Part shown: positions 34,201 through 47,815 of the stretch, in pieces
Numbering within the stretch: position 1 is the first letter of the stretch
How the letters are laid out: every line of letters starts with the position of its first letter
Source: Prochilodus magdalenae
Taxonomy: Eukaryota > Chordata > Actinopteri > Characiformes > Prochilodontidae
Assembly (NCBI GenBank): GCA_024036415.1
Contig: JAMWET010000129.1
Coordinates: forward strand, 993,501 to 1,057,500
Length of the DNA: 64,000 bases
Direction: 5' to 3'
Notes under the pieces: model-generated
Told to the model about the DNA's origin: nothing
What the model saw: only the letters and a program-made list of their open reading frames with translations
Databases searched by the model: none
Translations under genes and position numbers: made by a program

Positions 34201-37200
34201 TGGTAAGTTCAAGTGCCAGAGCATTTGAAGGCAGTGTCAAGCAAATTGGTATTTCAGAAACATAGGATGCATTTTTATGGTCTCAGTGCTGTTTACATAG
34301 ATAGCAAATGTCTAACGATGCGAAGATATCAGAAGATAACCTGTCCGGTGAAGTTTTACTTTTAACAAGTACGTTAAACACAATTTCTTTTCTGTTTTAC
34401 ATTTCTGTTTTCACCTAATTTTAAATACAGACAGCTGCAGGTCTCTACTTACAAAGATTTCACTGCTCTGCCTAGACTAGGAAACAACCTGTTTCTAAGT
34501 CATGCAGAAACATCTGATGAATGCATATTGCTCAGATTTTTACTGTAACATTCACAGTTCTAGTTTTTTCACAGTTATTAGTCTGTATCCAGGCATTCTT
34601 GCTTGCACCCATATACTTAAAAGGGCCATGTTTCAACACTGCCTGTGACTGATACTACATATCTGTTTTAGAGAAAATTGTGTAAATATATTTGTATGCA
34701 TCAAATAAAAACTTTCTGAGCCCCTTTTGTTAAGCACAATTTTTCTTACAGCCATCACTGACTTCTAAGTTTTTAAAAAAAATCTGATTACTATATTCAA
34801 AAGATAACACTTAAAACACTTTGTGTTCTAATATTCATTGAATGTCTGATGATGAGTAAGTAATGCAGTCATGAAAATTTCACACGGCAAATATCAAATT
34901 TCATTCTAGGTGTGCATCAGGCTGATATTCCTGAGTGGAAAAAACAAACTAACTAACTTGCTGACCCCTATTTAATACTGCTTCCATTCCCTTTGAGATT
35001 TGTAGGTCTTTTTTTAAATTACACACACAGCTTTGAAAATGGCCATCACAAATATATTGTTTAGTACTTTGACAAACTGACTTATTTGCTTTTGCACATT
35101 GCACATATTTTTAGCATGTCTGAATTGGGCTTGTGAATGCAATATCCTATGACGAGGAGTCAAAGGGATATGTCTGTGCTCAGCTTTGGTGCCAGCTACC
35201 CTCAAGAAATAAAACTCATGGAAATGTAATGTAATGTATTTTCAACTGTTGACAATGTTAAGTTGAGAAGATATGGTGATACACATTGGATACTGAAACT
35301 GGCTGTTTATGTATCTTTAGCATATTCGACAGACTGTGTTAACAGTGAGATACACTGTTAACATACACACATGTAACATACATCCTTATAAAGATCAGAC
35401 CATGTATCTTGGAATGTATCTCATACTTAGCAGACGTTTAAGTAACACTAAAAACACTAAACATGTCTGGAAACAAATTTGAGATTTTGTCTTTATATAG
35501 TGAGGTCCAAAACCTGAGACTACAAAATTATTTGCATTTGTTTATCATTTGATATTATATTCCTTATTATAAATTATTCTATCAGCAAAACAATTTGAGT
35601 GAAATGATAAATCTTGTTGAAATTTTTCTTGTTTAAATTTTTTACATGGATTTACTTTTCCTGCAAGTGCCTACAAACTGCATAGACTCTGCAGGTTTGT
35701 GCAAAAGACTGGTGAGTAGATCAAGTCCACCTGAGAGTGTTCTAAACACCAAATTAGTTACTGTCACAAATCACTTGCAAAATGGTGAAATCCTGAATAA
35801 TTTTCATAACCTTTCATCACTTTTTTTGTTTTACCTTCAAAAATACTATTAACCTTTAAAAAAAAGCCAGATTTAAGTGAAGAAAAAAACAACATTTTCT
35901 CTACTATATGTACTTAAATTCCTTAGTTTATATATATTTTTTATATTTAATATAGTTTATTTAATATAGATTTCTATCATTAAAACAGGCACACACGTAT
36001 ATATCTGCTCTAAATTATTTGCCTTGCTGTTTTGTTTTACCTAACCAGTCCATCTTAAAGAGTCCAACCCTTCTACTTCCTGAAACAACTCAGTAAAGCA
36101 GTAGATCAAAATTTGCTGCATCTAAATAGTCTACCAAAATGACAACATCTTTCAAACGTTTCAGCATCATTTACACCAAGGATAAACTGCTAAAATGCAA
36201 CTGCATAAAATTACTGCTTTAAAAAAAGATGTAAATTTAGGTTTGCCACAGAATTGCAGAGGAATTGATAGCATTCAACCACGAAAAGAGAATATTCAAA
36301 CATCTGCTTTGAACATTTTACCTACTTATAGGTGCAGGAGTATATACATACTTGTGTAGCTACATGCATTAGCATCATGTAACAGGCATGCAAAAAAAAT
36401 GTAGATAGGTTAGAAAGTAGAGGTAGAGGTTTTAAATGCTGCCTGCAGCATCTCGCTTGCGAAAATGACCAGGCTTCATGCTTTATTAATGAAATGCTGC
36501 AAACATGCCAGTGCAATACCAGAGAACAAGAACAACCTGCTGCAAATATTTCTAGTTGTCTTCTGGAGCACTGGAGCAGTCCATTCCAAAGTTCAAGGCC
36601 ACAAAATCTCCATTGTTGTTGCTAAAGTAACAGACAGCTGAGCTGAAATCTCCTCAGTACTAGAGAAATGCAGTCCATTTCTCCTGTCCTCTGCAGCATG
36701 TATCATTTTGAAAGGTTAATCATTTTCGTGTTTGCTTAAAGCGTTCTGAGATTGTAACCCTACAAAATAATAAAATAAAAGCCCTGAAGAACTAAAAAAT
36801 ATTCCTTTTAGATCAGTGTCATTTCTCTTCAAAAATTGCCTCTGTGTTTTATTACTTTTAGAGATGGAATGATACAACTTCTTGTTTTCCTATAGAAATT
36901 GTGACCATAGGCTGATACAAGTTAGATTCAAGATACATTACATGGACACACTTCTTAATCTTTGAATTCAGGCGTTTCTCCCCTTGCTACAAGTATACAA
37001 AATCAAGCACAGGGTGCTACAGGGTTGTTTTCATCTGTGGTCTAGAACCAATGAAGGGAAATCCTTATGCTTCAGCATGCCAAGGCATTTTGGATAATGG
37101 TATGCTTCCAACTTTGTGGCGGGGTTTGGAATGTTGATCTTGACCTGATCTTGATGTTATTAAATAGATCAGGTATTAGACAGATGTGAACAATTTTCTG

Positions 37201-40200
37201 TCAGTACTGGTTCTTATTAGCTGCTGCTCCAAAATGGAAGAGTGGTATTCTTAAATGTGATACACATCAAGTTCAGAATTCAATACTCTACATTCAGGTC
37301 ATTATCAGTAATCACATTATAGGCAAACGTGTTGCCCTATATGCACGATATGTTTCTCTACAAAGTGCTGCAGAGTGTTAAAATAAAAGCATTAATATGT
37401 ATGTAATGGATTATTACTGGTTTATTTTTGCAGTACAGGTGCTAAGGACATATGCTTTCTGACAGATTTTATTATCCAAGAGGTTGCAACTACTCAGCTT
37501 TCTTCTAGGCAAATAGTAAGCTCTCACAGCAACAACTTTAATTATGTTGTGGTTTACTGTCACTAATAATGCAAACTGCCTAAAGCATGTGCAATGCTCA
37601 AAGGCATACATGTAACATCACATTATACATTTGTGAGCTGCACATCACTGGTGATCACTGGTGAAGAAGACTGCAAAGAAGAGGAGATTACTGGCCTTTT
37701 TGTCAATACTTCAGAGGGCCTACACCAAAGTCTTCTCTGAAGCAAAAACCAACAAATGAAACAACGGTTGTGGTGCTCGCTGAGCTTTTTTCAACTACGT
37801 ACAGAACATATCTTTGGCAGAAAACACATCAGCCAACACTGTTTTAGACCTAAAGCAGACAAAAAGATGGATGCCCTTTAAGAAAAGCTCATATTTTTTC
37901 AGAGGCCTGCTCCAAAAGGGCACTGACCAATCTGGAGAAAACCCACTGTCCAACTGTGTTAAAAACCACATGAAGAAACTGGCTTGCACTGGGTACTGTC
38001 AGCAACAGCATAATACAATACAATACAATGCAAAATGCAACAGATGTACAAAACCTATAAAGCTTACCTTTGTAGGTTAGCCTTTAGAGCACACATCTAT
38101 CATGCAGTAGACTGTGCTTTAGAACTTAATAAAGTATTGGCTTTACTTGTGCAAATATATGCCATATACAAGTAAATTCATAAATACTGTCACAGGGATT
38201 ACAGCATCGTTACACATGGCCATGAGCTTATCAATATTATTGGCTGTATCAATATTACAGCACAGTCCTCGCTTGCACCCACAGAGTAAATTAGCCAAAA
38301 CACATAGATTTTCTCCCATGACCAAAATAAGCACCTGACTGAAAAATGTCTTCATGACATAATATTTTTGTAATGTTTATACTCTAATTAATTACATATA
38401 TTTGCATATTGGGACAACATGCAGTCTAAGAAACAGGTAAAAAATGAGGATATGATACGATATTATTATTTTTATTATCAATAAAAGTAAAAACAGAAAG
38501 AAATAAAACAGAAATCATAGGGCACTATACAAGCTACTAGTCTTGTATATTGGCAAGAACATAGCAATACCATAAGTATCATGTTGCAGGGGTTACGATG
38601 TAACAATGTTACATACTGCAATACTGTAAGCAAGGATATATATATTGCAATATTTAAAAATATATTTCAGGGAAGATGGTTAATAGTATAGTATTAGTAA
38701 AAAAATAATCTATTCCATTTGCTAAAGCTAACTTTGGTATTGTGCTCCACACTATTTGTTTACATTGGACTGGACTAACGTCTTAGTGTAACTCCTAGTG
38801 TAATGGCTAGAGATACATTACAAAATCTAGTGGTCTAGATTAACAACGTTTGGCCACAAATCTCTACATGTAAACTACAAAATTGCTACTGTTTTATAAA
38901 CTGATAAGAGTATCACAAAATATAATACTGCTGTTCTCCCATCTTATCCAGAGCAAAGCACAAGGACACTATCAGATATGCCAATGAAGCTAGATCTCAG
39001 ACTACACAAAAAAAAGGAAAATTTGGGGTTCCCAAGTAGCTTTGAATGTTCCATACAACGCTGACAACACAATAGTCCTCCATTTCTGGCATTGCAGAAG
39101 AGTGCTTTCTGGTTAGTAAGAAAAACGTATTTCTTTCCTCCTGTTGATATACAACATGGCTGGGCAGTCCTGGCTGTTTGCCAGGCCTCCAAGATCCCCT
39201 ACTGTTGTGGTGTTTTACTAGTCTTGGAGAAAAGATGTGCTTGCCTTCAGTGTTTGCGATTACTGGGTAGAGTACTGGAGAGATTCAGGCAGCTGGTGGG
39301 AACTGGAGATGACTAACACTGTGGAGATAATTGGACAAAAATTTGACAACAAAAACTGGCATTCAGAACCCATATTGTGTTGGACAGCTAATTCAAACAG
39401 CCTGAAGACACGCATCCAGATGCACACCCAGGGTTATTTATAACCGTGCAGCAAGAATGAGTGGTGGCTTTGAGTGCAGTGGAAACAAGACAATTTGACT
39501 GGGTCGACTGATAGCGGGTAAATCCCCCAGACTGCTCTCGAGTATTTCTCATTCCTGTCACAGCCTCCACTGCCTCCCAGACGTAGGACTTGAGCAGCAC
39601 AGTACTGGCAAAAGAAAAACAACACCTGTGAAGCAGCTAGAAAGGCAAATGTAGCTGAGGAGAAATGACGACTCTGGTTTGAAAACAGCAAATCCTCTAG
39701 ATAGAAAGATGCTTGCAGGATAGTTATGGCTGTGGAGCAGGTGCATGAAGATTCAGACCAGGGAACTTGGCACCCTGGTAACTCACTAATGCATGGGAGG
39801 GGAACGGAAAAGAATTGAAATGGGTACACATCTAGACATGGTCTGATATTCAATAATAACAGATACAGTGATATTCTACATCAACACTTTGGCATACTAG
39901 CATGTTGCATTTTCATCAGATATTTGCTTAAGTCACATAGCAGAAATGGTTTCACAGCTTCTGAGTATGTTCTCACACTGTAATGTCATATTTAATTTGA
40001 CGTTTACGTTACATTATTGCTGTTAAAATCACGTTTAGAACACTACATGTATCTCGGTGAAGCGAATAATGCTGATTATCTTGTAACAACAGCGCATGGC
40101 AAGGTCTGAGCTTGATGTAGAAGAAGTGGGCAGGCGTAAAAACCTGACCAGACACTTGACATAGACCAAACTGATGCGGTCAGATGACTGGGTCAGAGCA

Positions 40201-43200
40201 TCTCTGAAACAGCAAGCCTTGAGCATTGCTTCTGGTTAACAGTGTACCTGGGAGAAACAAACGAACAAACCGGCAACAGTGAGTTGGGTGCCCAGGGCTC
40301 ATCTATGTGCTAGGACAATTAATGCCAACCCATCTGGCCTGAACCGACAGAGAGGCTACCGTGAACAGGTCGCTGAATTTCATAATGGTTACAGGAGGAA
40401 TGTGTCATAACACACACTGCATCACACCCTGCTGCAGATGGTGCTGTGTAGCCACAGACCAGCGAGAGTATCTTTGCTAACTCCTGTCTTCCCTCAAAAA
40501 TGCCTACAATGGGCAGGACTGCAGGGTGAGGACTGGAACTGGACCTTAGAACAATGGTTTAAGGTTGCCTTATTCTTCCTTTTTACATCAAGGTGCATTT
40601 TATTAGTCATCAATGACAGTCTCATACAGTTGCATTTTGATAATGCCAGGCTTTGGTAGCTCACACAAGCACAGGCAGGAAACCAAAGTCAGAAAACCAT
40701 ATCACCTGTGGGATGCTGTTAAATTCATCTAAGCAGGGGTCAGTGAGCTTCTAGAAGCTCTGCTGATATAATCTGAAGTTTGAAACATATACAAATACTC
40801 ACAGAGGAATCAGTACTGAAATCCCTGACTGATTTTAGCCCTGAATGGAGGTGAAACAAATACAACATCATACATCATAATCATCCTAAGTAACATCTCT
40901 GTAAGCACCATGTCTCTCTCTCACTCTCCCTTTCTCACCTAACACGTCACACAATGTCACAGGACATTAATGTCACATCTTTTGTATTCTTGTGAACTCC
41001 TGTGAATCTGTCTCCATCATGAGTCTCATAGCGATTCATTTTATTAGCTACGAGGCACAGTAAGGGGTGACAACGGTTAAATGAGGACACGCTCCAGAGG
41101 CCCCTTCCACACTGTTTCTGCAAACGTCAGGATACCTTCTCCCTAATTCCCTTCACAGATGGAGATGGCTGGGCCGTGATAAATCATTGGGGAATTAACA
41201 GCCATCAAAAGCTAAAGCAAAAACAAAAGAGGCCTCTGTGTTTCTGTGAAGAGCTGTCAACTCCACTTTGGTCTATCCACCTGAATGTCTCCTCCTTAGT
41301 CTAGAAACAGGCAAGAAGAATAAAAAATAATGTGTGTGTAAGAAAGTGAAAAACAGGGGCCAGGAACAGGACAGGCGTGTATCCCTGATACCTCTGTCAA
41401 TTTCTGTATTTTACATTTTTATACCTTTCACAGCCATGAGCAGCCCAGCATGCTGACACAGCCATTGCTATTTTTGCTTCTGCACTGACAACAGAATTAG
41501 GCTTATATAAGAAGTGAGGAAGGGGATGCAGGTTCACCCTCCAGGGGCTACAGGCCCCTGTCACTAACTCTCAAGGAAAATGAAACGCTTATGCCTTGCC
41601 ATGGTGTCCACCCTCTGCACCCACATCAGCCTTAGTACAAAGTCACAACATCATGAATTAATGACGAATGACAGTGAGACTTAGAGTGAGGAGTCACATC
41701 AGGCATCAAGGTCATTCTAGTCACCTGAAATTTGGGAAGCTGCAACTGTCCTCCAGTTCCCACTCTTGCTTTCTGTAAGCATGGCTTAAAGGAAAAAAAT
41801 GACAAGACAGCCAATGGGGAAGCAGAAAGCCCAAAACTGAGCCAATGGGAACAGACCCGTGGGCTGCCTTCAGCATCACGTGAAAAAATTCTCACCACTT
41901 CTAAATCTGATTTAATCCATCCGAATGAGCCTCTTGCTTCCTTTTAACATCCCCATTATAGTCTTAATTGACAGATACTTCCAATCAAATCTTAATCCCT
42001 GCTCTGGGGTGGATGAGTATCAAGGAGGTTTTTTTTTTTTAATGAATCATTCCCACTCTCTGGCGAGCCTTCAGGAGCTCCATGACCCATTCAGTTTTCA
42101 TTTCCATTGTTAAGCTGAGAAAACCTTGGGTAAAAAATACAACAAAACCTACTGGCAATAAATGTTACTGAATACACAGCACGCTAATCTGGCTGTCTGT
42201 ATGGTAAAGCACCTATTAGCACCTCCAGCTGAACAGAACATGACATTGAGCACAGACAGTCAAGCTGTAGGGTTAATGCAAGTAGAGGAACGGATCTATA
42301 TATGGACATTTAGCTCATAGAGGTAATCAGGGACGTTCACATACAGAGACCCACACATGCACCTCAATACCACACTCTGCAGGGAAGTGGAGGATATGTG
42401 CCAGCATGGTGACAGTGAATAAAAGGCTGGTTATATAGACATTGACTGCATAAATCAAACATGAATCAAACAAAAGACTAAATTAAAAAGAGTGGAGAGA
42501 ACTTTAATTTATGAATATGATAACAAGAAATATCAAATTAAAAACAATTTAGTTTTAGGTCTAAAATGACCTCATACATCCTCAACATCTATATGACCAC
42601 AATATCACCTTGTTTCTCTGGTTCAAACTGCTAGCAACTCTATCAAAGGCAAATGATAAAACGAGAAATAAAATTGTTTTGCTTTGCCTATTGTTGTACT
42701 TTCCTATCGGGTCCAAACAGAACACACGGTAAAACTGCAGCAGATTCGAATGCACTGCCGGAACCTGATCAAGGTGCAACAGAGGCAATATGTTTCCTGT
42801 TTCAGATGTACTATGCCAATAATCTTTCCACATCATGAAAGTCGAGTCAAGCAGCCATATTTGAGTCAATGCACATCGTCTTTCCTGTAAAGGATTTTTT
42901 TCAGGCTTACACTTCCACCATTCTCTCGAGTAGCAGGGAGCTGCCACCAATGAAGAGCCCAAAACACAGATCCCATATGAAGAGCCCAAAACACTGATCC
43001 TATTACAGCTTAACACAGTAGCTTCAGAACACACACATTCATTCGAAGGCATTCTCTAAAGTGTCTATGCTTGCTTTATGACCGAACAACTGGCTTACAT
43101 TGCTGCTTGGCTTACGGCTCTTATTGAATCCTGTGTAGGGAAGTGACCGCTGAGGTCTTATTGGTGGTTTTAGCAGGGTCTACGTATGGAGCCAATTCCT

Positions 43201-43973
43201 CATGGCAGCAATAACTGCCTGAGAATAAATGACTGAATGTGCCAGGTCTTGCTGCTCACGTGACTTTGCTGCCTTTACTGTCTTTACTGGCTATTACTGT
43301 CTCGTGAGAGGACCAGAAGGAAGTTGTGACGAACGTGCTGATGGTCATTAAGTATAGACGGTAGCATTTCGTTTGACAGCTCAAGTACCCCATATCTGGC
43401 AAGCAGTCACATAGGGGCACTTAGCTACTCTTAGGAGACATGCTTTGTGATATCCCGTATTCAGTACAATATATACAATCCTGGATTTGGGTTTGGATTG
43501 CTAGGAATGACTTTTAGTCAGAAGGTAGAAGATTAAAGCTCAGGCCTGAAACAACATATGCGTTTGCTACAAACACAAATAAGCAACATACAATATAGAT
43601 CTTGCACTTTTTATGTCTGTATTCATGTTGTAATGGGCAAGTGTGGCAAAACGTATTGTACTGTAAATTTTCACAGCCGTTCACACTTTATGTTTACACC
43701 CCTACACATATATAAACTACAGATCAAGAACAGTAGCAGTGAGGGTGATGATTTCAGCTTGGTGAAATGAATTCAAATGCATTAGTGCTTATTACACATT
43801 TGTATATATATATTTTATATTAATACTGCAGTAACTGTGATAGAAAACAATCAATGGAGTGCTGAATATAGTATTGTATGCTTTACAGTAGCAGCCATTT
43901 AAATCACCATACTACCTTACACAATGTCAGAACACACCTGTCTCTTACTCTATTTGATAAATATTGAGCTAGA
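31256..43973. other. 12.7 kb interval without a supported gene
   Basis: The longest frames are minus 39434-39853 (139 codons) and minus 42582-43052 (156 codons). Neither shows a recognisable domain, and the second contains a 24-bp tandem duplication at about 42950-42999. Frames near 33519-33719 and 37814-38080 were also unassignable. A block at 41100-41230 looks like a possible conserved non-coding element (TGATAAATCATTGGGGAATT). No tRNA or known repeat recognised apart from the stem-loop at 35337. Confidence 0.35.
35337..35363. other. Perfect 11-bp stem, 5-bp loop palindrome
   Basis: TGTTAACAGTG and CACTGTTAACA separated by AGATA. No T-run or gene context gives it a role. Confidence 0.7.
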
Positions 43974-44116
43974 GAGCTCAATGGTTTAGCTCCTGCCTAT
44001 GTACAACCGTTTGACAAATGAAGCATGATCAGTCTTTGCTTGGTGGTGCTGATAGTCAGACAGCTAGTATTCTATTACAGCATGAAACATTCAGGTATTA
44101 AACATGTATCAGAAAA
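43974..44116 (+). mobile_element. Possible LINE reverse-transcriptase relic
   Basis: The plus strand at 43974-44021 reads ELNGLAPAYVQPFDK then a stop, matching the YKALNGLAPAYL block of L2/CR1-type reverse transcriptases. The following sequence ends in the 50-bp segment repeated at 46231-46280, so it may be a shared repeat body. Only one short motif supports the call. Confidence 0.4.
44067..44116 (+). repeat. 50-bp direct repeat, copy 1
   Basis: Starts GTATTCTATTACAGCATGAA and ends ATGTATCAGAAAA. Identical to 46231-46280 at 49 of 50 positions, with weaker similarity for about 20 bp upstream. Confidence 0.9.
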
Positions 44117-44421
44117 AGTGAGGTTTTAGATTCACTCTCCGGTCTTTCTCTTCACAGATAAAGGAAAGCAGAATCTCAGCACAGCGTAAAGCAGGAAGAT
44201 ATCTTTTTTAAAAAACACTGAAATCTGAATTAAGGCAGTAGAGCAGCATGGGACGTAGAGTCTAGGCATGCATGGCGCCACACACAGCTGGGGATGCTGA
44301 CGACAAGCCACGTTGCCATGGAGACAAGCATAGCACAGCATCACTGACATTCAAGGACAGAGAAGTGTCATCTACCTAAAGAGGCTGCACGAGTTTTGGG
44401 CTGGTGTCCGACACAGAAACG

Positions 44422-44455
<34 letters not shown>
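44422..44455 (+). repeat. (AC)n microsatellite
   Basis: About 17 AC units. Confidence 0.95.
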
Positions 44456-44457
<2 letters not shown>

Positions 44458-46230
44458 AGGGAAATTATACTGACCCAATCACAATTAAATTCATTAACCT
44501 CTTCTCTAAGCTACTTACACACATAGAGCTGGCTGCATCTATGCTGATTAAGAGCAACTGACTGACTGAGGTAGAGTGAGAACACTGGGATTACAGTTTA
44601 GTCATTCTTTTGTAATTAGCATTCTATTCTATAAAGGACAGATGTAATACTTAAAAGTGCTAATTCACAGACACGTTTAACATAATGCTGATTAATTATT
44701 ACTTTTATGTTGTTTTCCTACACACTCACTTCACATTAAATGCAGTTACATAAGTAATTCATGACATTTAGTTTAACATTGCTAAGATTACTCTAATATA
44801 ATGTTGTCAAAAAAGAATGCCATGATATACAGTTTTTGGCCGCAGATATGCTTTTATAAATTTTATGTGAATTATGTAAAAGTTAAATGCTTTGTTTAGG
44901 CTAGGTTTAGGCTTGGTAAACTGGACTTAGGCTATATGGCTAAGCAGAGAGCCTAATAAAAAACCAATAGGCTTTCTGAGTCCTCCTGAACTGTGCACAC
45001 ATACAAAGTAAAGGTGCCACCTGAGTGTCTCTCACAAGCTTCAAATGCATTGAACGTCTATGTTTTGCAAAGCTGTGAATTTGTCAAGTGATAATATTGA
45101 AATTTCTAATGAAGTGTTACTGTACTGTAATCAGAATACTCAATTTCTAACATAATTAGAACCAAACATGCTGACGGGTGTAATTCAGACACATAACGAA
45201 TTCCGTTAAAAGTCGCTTTACACTCTGTCAACAGGTTTCATTGTGAAGTGACGTTCTGTTTTTCTTGGTCAAACAGTGACAGGAATGTAAATGAAAGAAA
45301 AGGCTGGACAAACAACAATACATTTTCTAGGCGCATATGCCATGAGGTTAACCCTCACCAACATTTCTAAGCACAGACTCTCTATTCTGAGAGCCTTCTA
45401 TCCACTAACATTATGCACACATTTGGAAAACATATATTCTCAGCCCATGGGTATGTGCCATTATTATAACTATGAATATGCACCGACTGTTGTTTGTTTG
45501 AGTTTTAGCATTCTGTATTACATCTGCATTTAAAGATTAGGTTTTGAATTTGAGCTTGGTTAGGCCAGTTTTTGGTGATTCATTACACATTCATCCAGAA
45601 ACAATATACTTAACCAATCTGGACCTTCAACTAAAAAACAGAACCAACATCAGCTAATGTAAAATAACTACTATTAATCTGTTCTGTTGAAACCTGGGAT
45701 TTACAATGAAAACACAAAAACCACACATTACAGTAAAAATCAGGGTAACATCATGTAACATTTCATTCTGATCACTGCACCTGAAATGCTGTAATGCTCA
45801 TGAGTCTTAGTGATGCTATCAGACATTTCTGATATTACGATTATTTCTAAGCCAGTGGTCTCAGTAGTGTCTGGAGGGTTCAGAAATGTAGTGTTTAGTC
45901 TATCCCTGCTCTGACATGTTTTATTTATAAGCTCATTACAAAAGACTTTTAAAATTGAATGGGTTAACTGAGCAGTGCTACTGTGTTGCAGAATTAGAAG
46001 TCAACAACAGTGACCTGCACTCCACTAATGTTTGGGATTTTATCTAAAGAAAAATGTACTAAGTTTACTGAACAAGAAAGGAGACTGAAATGTACCCAAA
46101 AGTGTGTAATAAAAACATGAATGTTTAACCAACCTTACATCAAGGCTTTATGTAGTTGGGCCAGATTTCATGATTGCCTTCCCATGTAGACTGTGATTTT
46201 TGCCACTGCTGGTAGACCCATAAGATGCTT
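44456..46230. other. Spacer, no gene
   Basis: An 80-codon frame at 45291-45533 has no recognisable motif; nothing else seen. Confidence 0.4.
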
Positions 46231-46280
46231 GTATTCTATTACAGCATGAAACCTTCAGGTATTAAACATGTATCAGAAAA
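46231..46280 (+). repeat. 50-bp direct repeat, copy 2
   Basis: Second copy of the segment at 44067-44116, same strand, 2164 bp downstream. One difference (CATGAAACC against CATGAAACA). Both flanks diverge sharply at the 3' side. Confidence 0.9.
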
Positions 46281-47110
46281 GGCCTACAAATTCAGCAACT
46301 TCCCTCACACTACGGCCTTTGGCACACCCAGTTGTCATTAACACCTGCTTGAGTTCCATTTTCCACACATAGAACGAGGCATTTAAAGTGTAGCAGAAAA
46401 ATTGGTCAACAATAAAAAGGTAACCAAAACATTTGTTTAAAAAAATAATTAAAACACATTTTTTGCCTGTTACATTACTAAACAGGACCAGATCCTGCCA
46501 CTCTGCAGAGACATATAAACGCTCAACACTGGCTATCAAAATCGAACTTTCTTCTAGCGGAAAGAAAACGTTTCTGTATCTTGACCTGTAAACAAACTTG
46601 TGAAAATCCTTCAGGCTGGCTTTGTTCTTCCCCCATCTGAAACAAGCAGAAGCTCACTGTCAATCAGTGTGCAATGCAACACGGAAGCAGCAAAACCAGG
46701 GACGGTACAAGCAGCAAAAGAAGAGCGGTGCAATCTGCCAAGTTGTGCCCCGAGGGGGAAAAACTACAATGCTGAAGATGCTAATTGAAAATGCGTAATC
46801 TCCCACCCTGTAAATGGGGCTCAAAATACACACAAATGTCAAACAGACACAGACTGAAAAGCACAATCATAATTTGAACCTAACTACAGAATGTTGTGTG
46901 CTGAGGCAATTATCAGACACTGGATGCAATAGCTCAGTGGTTTAAAAGATGAAACACAGTGGTTCTATGCATCACGCCATAAAAAAGTCTTAACAGAGTC
47001 TTTTAGTTGTAACAAGCTTAGTCCCTGGCTGGAAAGGATTTTCAGAGTAGAATCACCTTCAGTAAAGTCATTTCAGAAAATGAGTCATATACAGTAATCT
47101 ACAAAATAAA

Positions 47111-47113
<3 letters not shown>
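46281..47113. other. Spacer, no gene
   Basis: Nothing supported; the tRNA-like string at 46924-46975 was rejected. Confidence 0.4.

Positions 47114-47149
<36 letters not shown>
47114..47149. repeat. (TA)n microsatellite
   Basis: About 18 TA units. Confidence 0.95.
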
Positions 47150-47152
<3 letters not shown>

Positions 47153-47768
47153 GCAACTTTCTGCTCATCAGACACTTAGTAGCTTCCAACAAGGTGAGTT
47201 GGAAAAAAACAGATTAGTAACGTCTCATGATCATGGAAGCTTCTGTGGTTGCTTGTGTGGGTCACAAGAACCTCTACAGTGTTGACATGTAATGTAAGTT
47301 CATTTTAAAAAAGCGCGAAATAACATCCCAGGCATTAGAAAGGGTTTATTATATTTTTCTATAACGTAGCTTTAGAGGCGCTAAACGCTCAGGACATGAC
47401 TGGCAGGATTCTCAAAACTTCATTGAGGTTACTAACGACAGCCATAAAAGGCTTATTAACTTCTTAACCTAAAACCCTCCAAAAGAGTAGCCATTTTGCC
47501 CCATACCTCAATCTGAAAAAAGAAGAATGGGACAGCCTAAAAGTAGACATGCTGTACACCCTGAGCTAAATAACAAAAGAAAGATGACACATCAGCTGTT
47601 TTGCTGTCTATAAATGACAAACAGTATGTAAATATGCATATAGTCAGTAAGATAAGAGTGAAAAGGCCCACAAAGTATATAATTACATCAGTACATACTT
47701 TATATGTTTTACATACGTTTGCGCATAATGCCAAAGCCTGATGGTTTATGTTACTGCACAAACATGTA

Positions 47769-47815
47769 TATACACCCACCGGCCACTTCATTAAGTACAT
47801 CTATACAAACTGCTT
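47769..47815 (+). mobile_element. DNA-transposon terminus fragment
   Basis: TATACACCCACCGGCCACTT then CATTAAGTACATCTAT closely resembles the CCGGCCACTTTATTAGGTAC end of an abundant fish interspersed repeat. Only about 45 bp is recognisable and the partner end was not found. Confidence 0.5.

Noticed and set aside
35499..35530. TATAGTGAGGTCCAAAACCT resembling a Tc1-like terminus
   Set aside because: Only about 20 bp matches from memory and no partner end or transposase remnant was found nearby.
46924..46975. tRNA-like string GCAATAGCTCAGTGGTTTAA
   Set aside because: Box A looks plausible, but the box B position (GGTTCTATGCATC) is poor and no cloverleaf or SINE tail follows.
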